DNA of 64,000 nt from Promicromonospora iranensis. Lineage in GTDB: Bacteria > Actinomycetota > Actinomycetes > Actinomycetales > Cellulomonadaceae. The stretch covers positions 62,001 through 126,000 of the forward strand of contig NZ_JAJQQP010000011.1 of NCBI RefSeq assembly GCF_028994805.1, written 5' to 3'. This document shows, piece after piece, positions 57,747-64,000 of this stretch. Position numbers and translations under genes: made by a program. Positions within the stretch are counted from its first letter, which is position 1. Each line of letters begins with the position of its first letter. Below the pieces are notes generated by a model, which did no database searches, was not told the DNA's origin, and worked only from the letters and a program-made list of their open reading frames with translations.

Positions 57747-58493
57747 CTAGTGTCCCGAGTCGAACGCATTATCCGGGAGTGCCCGGATGTATTCGATCCG
57801 CCCCTTGATCGCGGCGCCGAAGTTCGCGAACGAAAGTTCGAATTCGGGCTCGTCGTAGATGCCCTGCCCTTGTTCCGTCGCGGCGACGACCGCAGCGTCG
57901 TACTGCTGCTCGTGAAGGAGCCGGCGCAGCAAGATCCGGTACCTGTCGAGGTAACTGGTGTCGTTGAAGATCGGGTCGGTCGGGAAGAGTGCCGGTGCGG
58001 TCCTCTGGATCGCTGTAGACACAGGAGTCTTCTCAAGGACCATGACGAACGCGAGCCAGGGCTTAACTGTGCCCAGGTAGCCCTCTTGGTACGCCCTCCA
58101 AATGTCGACGGCGTTGCCGATCGCTTCCTCGGTCCGATTGTTGAAGTTGTTGCCGAAGGAGCCGCTCTGGCTCTTGAACTCGATCGCCGCGACGAGCACG
58201 CCCCGATACAGAACAATCAGGTCCCAGTCCTTGGTCCTCCGGTAGTAGCCCGGGAGCGTCAGCTTGCCCGAGGTTCGGATGTCGAAGTCGATGCCCTCGG
58301 CGTTGCGGAACAGTTCGGCGACGGCGTCCCGCATCGGGTCGAGGTGCTTGCCTCCTGTGACGGCCCCGCGGGTGCCGGCGTCGGCCCGACCGGCTTCGAT
58401 CTGGCGCTGCGCCTGAAGGTCGCGGCCGGTCCAGTAAGCCCGGACGGCAGCGTCCCAGGTGAGATCAATCGGCAAGTGCCTGGTCCCTCTCAT
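57747..58493 (-). CDS. PaeR7I/XhoI-like type II restriction endonuclease
   Basis: Cytoplasmic nuclease of 248 residues, close to PaeR7I (246). The PD-(D/E)xK core is Asp91 in TKDWDLIVLY and Glu105-x-Lys107 in AAIEFKSQS, followed by the family phrase GNNFNNRTEEAIG. PaeR7I cuts CTCGAG; the same target is expected here but is inferred. It lies 96 bases after the adenine methyltransferase gene and upstream of AIPR. ATG start at 58493. Confidence 0.9.
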   Translation of the reverse strand: MRGTRHLPIDLTWDAAVRAYWTGRDLQAQRQIEAGRADAGTRGAVTGGKHLDPMRDAVAELFRNAEGIDFDIRTSGKLTLPGYYRRTKDWDLIVLYRGVLVAAIEFKSQSGSFGNNFNNRTEEAIGNAVDIWRAYQEGYLGTVKPWLAFVMVLEKTPVSTAIQRTAPALFPTDPIFNDTSYLDRYRILLRRLLHEQQYDAAVVAATEQGQGIYDEPEFELSFANFGAAIKGRIEYIRALPDNAFDSGH

Positions 58494-58589
58494 GCTCAGT
58501 CGGTGGTGATGCTGAATCGCTCGGACTGCACCCTGTCACGAACGTGACGGCCTGTCACTCGGTACACCGCCCTGACCTGGGGTGAAACG

Positions 58590-60281
58590 TCAGAGGTGCC
58601 CCTCGGGCAACCCATACGCTGCCTCGGCCGCGCGGGTCGCAGCATCGCGGTCCCAGGCTCGGTGCGCCTCCCGCAAACGATCGAGGATCTCTGGCGCAAG
58701 CGACTCGGGGGCCGGCACTCGGATCTTCCGGAGGTACTGCGCCTGGAACCGCAGCGTTCCGCCACGCATCCGCACGCCGTACGCCTCGATGAACGCCTGA
58801 GCAATCCGCGACAACAGCAGCCCGCCGAGCACCTCGAGGTCCCAGCCAGTCGAGGTGATGTAGTACAGGTTGTGGTGCGGGTAGTAGCCGCCCGGCTCGA
58901 ATACGGGGGTGATCTGCGCCTTCATGTCCTGCAGCAGCAGCTTTGGCCGTTCGCGCAGGCCGGGGTACACCTTGTCGATCGTCCGATGCCAGGTCGTCGG
59001 GTTCCGCTGCGCGACATACCTCTTCACCACCGCAGGGTGCGACGCCAGTGCCTGCTCCATCCGCGGATACCGCGCAAGGTCAACGAGGACGCCCTGCTCG
59101 TCCCACGGGTTAATCAGCACCTTCTTCGGCGTCACGAGCTGCCCGGAGCGGATGTCGTCGGCCATGACGAGCGGCAGCAGTCGGTCAGGCTCAACATCCG
59201 CATCGGGTGCCACGACGTACGCCTTGTCCGCACCTGTCGCGACACCGATCGAGATCTTCGTGTCATCGCCGGTCTGCTCCAGCGTCGGGAACCGCTCAGC
59301 CAGGTCCTCCAGAAGACGGATCCGCTGCGGCCCACCGGCTGGCCACAAGTCCGGTCCCTCGAACCAGTCATGCATCCGAGCGCCCGTCCAACCGGCCCCC
59401 GCGCCTTCCGCGTCGTCGGACTGAGCGAACTTCACCGCCTCTGCGGCACTAGCCGCACCGAACTCCGCAGTCGTCTCCAAAACTGTCGCGTCGCCCTGCG
59501 GCCGGTTAGCAAGCACCGTGATGGCAGGGTAAGCAGAAACCTCGGCCTCGAAGGCGTCGACATCGTGCATCTGCCACAGCGTCTCAACCGCATACCGCTC
59601 GCCAACGAGTGTCCGCAGCGCAGCACCGTACTGGTTCCGCATCCACCGATCCGCGCAGATGAACCCCAGCTTCCCGCCCGGCCGCAATAGCGAGAGAGAC
59701 CGCTCGAAGAACCCGACGAAAATGTCCGCGCGACCCTTCATCGTCTTCCACCGAGCCCGGTAGGCGGCCTCAACGCCGTCGTCCAGGTCCTCGGTGCGGA
59801 TGTAGGGCGGGTTGCCGACGACGAAGTCGGCTACGAGGTCGCCGTCGTCCAGGAGGAAGTCCGCAGGCTGTATCCACGACGCTGCCAAGCGCTCCGCCGT
59901 CGCCGCGCCAGCGCCCGCGGAATCGAGGATCGCCACAGCCCGGTCCCGACACGTCGCCACGTGGACAGGCTGCAGATCGAACCCGCGAATCGCGCCCATC
60001 AGAGACTCCCAGGGCACACCATGCAGCTTGGCGCTGGCCACTAGTCGCTCGACGATCGGTTCAAGGAATGCCCCCGACCCGACAGACGGCTCGACCAGCA
60101 CAGCCCGCGAGAGATCGATGTCGTCGATGTAACCGACCAAGTCCAGGATCGTCTCCACGACCCACCGCCTGGTGAACACCTCGCCGTACTCGACCTCGCC
60201 CGCTGTTGCCAATGCCATGTTCCGCATCTTCGCACAGGTGTCCGGCACGTCGCTGGAGCAGGTCGTGGTGCTCGCGATCAT
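58590..60281 (-). CDS. Type II N6-adenine DNA methyltransferase (PaeR7I-like)
   Basis: Methyltransferase of 563 residues protecting the host from the neighbouring nuclease. SAM-binding motif I reads EPSVGSGAF (about 64-72) and catalytic motif IV NPPY (157-160); the C-terminal recognition part has YYPHHNLYYITSTGW and RFQAQYLRKIRVP. The start ATG 60281 overlaps the SLOG stop by ATGA, and the first 18 codons have G/C in nearly every third position, which supports it over internal ATGs at 60227 and 60218. Confidence 0.9.
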   Translation of the reverse strand: MIASTTTCSSDVPDTCAKMRNMALATAGEVEYGEVFTRRWVVETILDLVGYIDDIDLSRAVLVEPSVGSGAFLEPIVERLVASAKLHGVPWESLMGAIRGFDLQPVHVATCRDRAVAILDSAGAGAATAERLAASWIQPADFLLDDGDLVADFVVGNPPYIRTEDLDDGVEAAYRARWKTMKGRADIFVGFFERSLSLLRPGGKLGFICADRWMRNQYGAALRTLVGERYAVETLWQMHDVDAFEAEVSAYPAITVLANRPQGDATVLETTAEFGAASAAEAVKFAQSDDAEGAGAGWTGARMHDWFEGPDLWPAGGPQRIRLLEDLAERFPTLEQTGDDTKISIGVATGADKAYVVAPDADVEPDRLLPLVMADDIRSGQLVTPKKVLINPWDEQGVLVDLARYPRMEQALASHPAVVKRYVAQRNPTTWHRTIDKVYPGLRERPKLLLQDMKAQITPVFEPGGYYPHHNLYYITSTGWDLEVLGGLLLSRIAQAFIEAYGVRMRGGTLRFQAQYLRKIRVPAPESLAPEILDRLREAHRAWDRDAATRAAEAAYGLPEGHL

Positions 60282-60601
60282 CCAACGATTGCGTCGCGCC
60301 CGGCGGTCTGGAATTGCATCTGGTCAACGGCGGCGGCCTGTCGGAGATATTCGGCGCATCGGCGGCGGGCGTCAGGATCGGTGATGTTGTCGAAGTAGTC
60401 GGCCGCAGGCACGACGTGGAGCGCTCCGCCGAGCGCAAGGATCGCGTCGGCGAAGAGCTGGTCTGCGCCTCGTGCCAGGCACGTCATCCCAGTCAGATCG
60501 GCGCCCTCGTACTGGCTCAGTTCCGCGTCCAGCGCTTGACGCACGAGCACCAGGGTCGGTTCGGTGAGGCCGGAGTGCCCGGTGATACCGACGACGGTCA
60601 T
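60278..60601 (-). CDS. Small SLOG-type (Rossmann-like) protein
   Basis: Protein of 107 residues from ATG 60601. MTVVGITGHSGLTEPTLVLV, MTCLARGADQLFADAILALG and LHVVPAADYFDNI match the nucleotide-binding SLOG superfamily. Related proteins continue for about 50 residues with an AVWDG segment that is absent here. The stop overlaps the methyltransferase start (ATGA), so it is translationally coupled. SLOG domains often bind nucleotide signals in defence systems; a role here is inferred. Confidence 0.72.
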   Translation of the reverse strand: MTVVGITGHSGLTEPTLVLVRQALDAELSQYEGADLTGMTCLARGADQLFADAILALGGALHVVPAADYFDNITDPDARRRCAEYLRQAAAVDQMQFQTAGRDAIVG

Positions 60602-60828
60602 GACTTCGGCGCTCGGACGGTCGTGGGTCCTTTGGCACACCTCGCCACGGCAGCGCACCGACGTCGGAGTCCAGCTGCCAGCCCTGATCCACCAAGCCCA
60701 TCATGCGATCCGCTCACACGACGGCGTGGAACGTCGCCGGGCCAAGGCTGCGACCGGGGACCTGTACCGCCTGGTACAGAGACTCTTGGCCCATATCTGC
60801 GAACCCGAGCTGCACGCCCTGACAGTCG

Positions 60829-61554
60829 AGCGAGCAGGATCGCAATGGCATGCGGAGCCGGCGTCGCCCGCCACAGCTCCTCCACCTGCTGCGGCTCTAG
60901 CACGTCCTCGCCGGGAGGATAACCTAGCCCGTGCCGCACGGGCTTCTGCTGTGGGATCGACACGTTCGGCACCGCCGCGATGATCCCGTCGCGCACGGCT
61001 TGCCGCAGGATCATCATGAGCACCATCAGCACCGGCCGGTTCACCCCGTTGTTCGGCGAGCGGAGGTTCGCGACAGCCGGGATCGCGTCCAGCCGCACCT
61101 TCAGCTTCTGGATCCGGGCGTCGTCGATGTGCCGGACCGGTGTGTCCCCGAACTCCGGCTCGAGGTAACCGTCGACCTTGCTCCAGTAGGAACGGATCGT
61201 GCCGGCCGCCCGCATCTTCCCGCTGCGGTTCGGCTGCTGACGCACCATCGCGAGCCACCGCTCCGCGTGCTCGCGGAAGCCGATCGCCCGCGCCTCCGCG
61301 GCGGCCTTCTCCGCCCGACACCGTTCGGCAGGCACGGCCGGCGGCTCCCACTCCCCACGAGCGATCTTCGTGTGGACCCGACGAGCCAGGCCCGTCGGTC
61401 TTCGTCTGGAACGTCAGCGGCTTGTCGTCCTCGGTCCGCGCCGAGTACGCCTCGCCGTCGGGCGCCGTGTAGCGCGCCGGCCATCTGCCTGACGGGAGTT
61501 TGCGTAGCTCCCCCACGTCTCCCGGCTCCGCTGCTTCGTCGTCGTCGCACTCAT
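60829..61554 (-). pseudogene. Tyrosine recombinase (integrase), frameshifted and truncated
   Basis: Reading three frames in turn gives MSATTTKQRSRETWG, then ELRKLPSGRWPARYTAPDGE and TFQTKTD, then RVHTKIARGEWEPPAVPAER and AERWLAMVRQQPNRSG. These are the N-terminal and core-binding parts of an actinobacterial phage-type integrase. Shifts occur at the G5 run 61510-61514 and between about 61360 and 61405. Homology stops at AIAILLA near 60829, before the catalytic Arg-His-Arg-Tyr domain. It cannot be active. Confidence 0.82.
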
Positions 61555-61842
61555 CGTGCCCCCCGGTGGCCTCGAACGGACTCCTGAGCCCAGTCGTGCC
61601 ACTCCGTACCACTAGCACAGTCGAGAGGGCCGGACCCGCGAGATACCGCGGTTCCCAGCACCTCACAACCCTATGCTGTGGCACGCAATGGCACGGCACC
61701 GGCGACCCGGCGAGCCGGAACTCGGCCCGCCGAGCCACCACGTGCTCCCCTGTCAGGTGTGCGCGTGCCACCCACGTGCCACTTCGAACGGCCATTCCTG
61801 TCCATCTCCGACCTCCTGTGTCCTCGGATGTCGGCATGCAGA
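61555..61842. other. Intergenic region with CGTGCCAC repeats beside the integrase
   Basis: Copies of CGTGCCAC lie at 61595-61602, 61764-61771 and 61775-61782, one in reverse at 61678-61685, and a near match in reverse at 61689-61695. Position between the integrase and the nrdF junction suits integrase arm-binding sites. No ORF of the host type was recognised. Confidence 0.45.
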
Positions 61843-61878
61843 GGGCCCGGAACCGCAGAATTCCGCGGTTCCGGGCCC
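61843..61878 (-). terminator. GC-rich hairpin terminator after nrdF
   Basis: A perfect 14-bp stem (GGGCCCGGAACCGC and complement) with an 8-base loop lies 38 bases after the nrdF stop. It resembles the hairpin at 55528-55565 at the other end of the island. Confidence 0.8.
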
Positions 61879-61915
61879 CTCACCAGCCACTACGGGCTAC
61901 ACGCCTCCGACGAGA

Positions 61916-62947
<1,032 letters not shown>

Positions 62948-64000
62948 TCAGAGCATGCAGGAGACGCAGCCCTCGATCTCGGTACCCTCCAGCGCCAGCT
63001 GACGCAGGCGGATGTAGTACAGGGTCTTGATGCCCTTGCGCCACGCGTAGATCTGCGCCTTGTTGACGTCGCGCGTGGTGGCGGTGTCCGGGAAGAACAG
63101 CGTGAGGCTCAGGCCCTGGTCCACGTGCTGCGTCGCCGCGGCGTACGTGTCGATGATCTTCTCGTAGCCGATCTCGTACGCGTCCTGGTAGAAGTCCAGG
63201 TTGTCGTTGGTCATGTACGGCGCCGGGTAGTAGACGCGACCGAGCTTGCCTTCCTTGCGGATCTCGATCTTGGCAGGCACCGGGTGGATCGACGACGTCG
63301 AGTTGTTGATGTAGCTGATCGAACCCGTCGGCGGCACGGCCTGGAGGTTCTGGTTGTAGATGCCGTGCTCCATGACCGAGGCCCGCAGCGCGCGCCAGTC
63401 GTCCTGCGTCGGGATCGACACACCGGCGTCGGCGAACAGCCGCGCGACGCGCTCCGTCGCCGGCTTCCACTCCTGCTCGACGTACTTGTCGAAGTACTCG
63501 CCGGTGGCGTACTTCGAGTCCTCGAACCCGCCGAACTTCGTGTTGCGCTCGATCGACAGGCGGTTGGACGCCCTGATCGCGTGGTACGCGACGGTGTAGA
63601 AGTAGATGTTGGTGAAGTCGATGCCCTCGTCGGAGCCGTAGTAGATGCGCTCACGGGCGAGGTAGCCGTGCAGGTTCATCTGGCCCAGGCCGATCGCGTG
63701 ACCGCTCTCGTTGGCACGCTTGATCGACGGGACCGACTCGATCGACGTCTGGTCGCTCACCGCGGTCAGCGCGCGGATGGCGGTGTCGATCGTGCGACCG
63801 AAGTCCGGCGAGTCCATCGCCTTGGCGATGTTCAGCGAACCCAGGTTGCAGGAGATGTCCCGCCCGACCTCGCTGTACGAGAGGTCCTCGTTGAACGTCG
63901 ACGGGGTCGACACCTGCAGGATCTCCGAGCACAGGTTGGAGTGCGTGATGCGACCCTTGATCGGGTTGGCCGCGTTCACCGTGTCCTCGAACATGATGTA
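62948..64000 (-). CDS. nrdE: Class Ib ribonucleotide reductase, large subunit (5' end outside window)
   Basis: C-terminal part (about 350 residues) of the catalytic subunit. Visible are [20 protein letters not shown] with an active-site Cys, [14 protein letters not shown] with the second Cys, the ATP-cone-free NrdE core [20 protein letters not shown], and the redox-relay C-terminus GCVSCML. No intein is present in the visible part. The gene continues beyond the right edge. It forms an operon with nrdF. Confidence 0.97.
   Translation of the reverse strand, partial: YIMFEDTVNAANPIKGRITHSNLCSEILQVSTPSTFNEDLSYSEVGRDISCNLGSLNIAKAMDSPDFGRTIDTAIRALTAVSDQTSIESVPSIKRANESGHAIGLGQMNLHGYLARERIYYGSDEGIDFTNIYFYTVAYHAIRASNRLSIERNTKFGGFEDSKYATGEYFDKYVEQEWKPATERVARLFADAGVSIPTQDDWRALRASVMEHGIYNQNLQAVPPTGSISYINNSTSSIHPVPAKIEIRKEGKLGRVYYPAPYMTNDNLDFYQDAYEIGYEKIIDTYAAATQHVDQGLSLTLFFPDTATTRDVNKAQIYAWRKGIKTLYYIRLRQLALEGTEIEGCVSCML

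Noticed and set aside
61671-61837. A separate gene reaching from 61837 into the integrase
   Set aside because: The region before 61554 lacks integrase-like or other recognisable sequence and holds the CGTGCCAC repeats.
62948-64000. Intein in nrdE
   Set aside because: The visible part is continuous NrdE sequence without Hint-domain motifs.

Overview
The window is high-GC DNA from an actinobacterium. Codon usage has G/C at almost every third position, GTG starts are common, and genes overlap by ATGA or TGATG. The gene content points the same way: the GlgE trehalose-to-glycogen pathway, a 7Fe ferredoxin next to DapC, class Ib NrdEF, and DivIVA/Scy-like coiled-coil protein. The order Micrococcales (Promicromonosporaceae or Cellulomonadaceae) is the best guess; this rests on gene content and not on a database match.

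Layout. 1-5.1 kb: an oligopeptide/dipeptide ABC importer on the minus strand, its double-ATPase gene cut by the window edge. 5.3-13.1 kb: a four-gene FtsX-type ABC system made of two very large permeases and two ATPases, one with an AbrB-like tail. 13.2-16.8 kb: citrate synthase, succinyldiaminopimelate aminotransferase (DapC) and two ferredoxins, with a small conserved protein between the ferredoxins. 17-32.7 kb: glycogen/alpha-glucan metabolism (GlgP, GlgE, TreS, maltokinase, GlgB), interrupted by a LacI-controlled sugar ABC importer with a cytoplasmic GH113-type glycosidase. 32.8-39.3 kb: a YbbN-like thioredoxin/TPR protein, two tandem paralogous lipoproteins, a membrane protein and a long coiled-coil polarity/division protein. 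39.3-47.4 kb: hydrolases, an FKBP lipoprotein, a phosphoribosyltransferase, a PAP2 phosphatase, a two-component system, a truncated DUF4386 gene and a Tp34/P19-like protein. 47.4-55.3 kb: an operon of MFS exporter, FAD monooxygenase, sensor kinase and response regulator, then an FtsX/LolD-type ABC pair. 61.9-64 kb: nrdF and the 3' part of nrdE.

The most notable region is 55.6-61.9 kb, a defence-type genomic island between nrdF and the ABC pair. It holds an AIPR-family gene with clearly lower GC, a PaeR7I/XhoI-like restriction endonuclease with its adenine methyltransferase, a small SLOG-type protein whose stop codon overlaps the methyltransferase start, and a tyrosine integrase broken by frameshifts and lacking its catalytic half. 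The last codons of nrdF plus a GC-rich terminator hairpin next to the integrase have a recognisable second copy at the far end of the island (12 identical bases, 55624-55635 and 61918-61929, each followed by a similar hairpin). This suggests integration at the 3' end of nrdF, with the dead integrase now fixing the island in place.

Smaller items of interest are a modular 16-bp inverted-repeat element present twice between genes (13196-13312 and 39281-39349), a palindrome-carrying in-frame insertion in GlgB, a perfect hairpin overlapping the start of a lipoprotein gene, and near-perfect operator palindromes in front of the DUF4386 gene and the MFS operon. No tRNA, rRNA or CRISPR array was seen.
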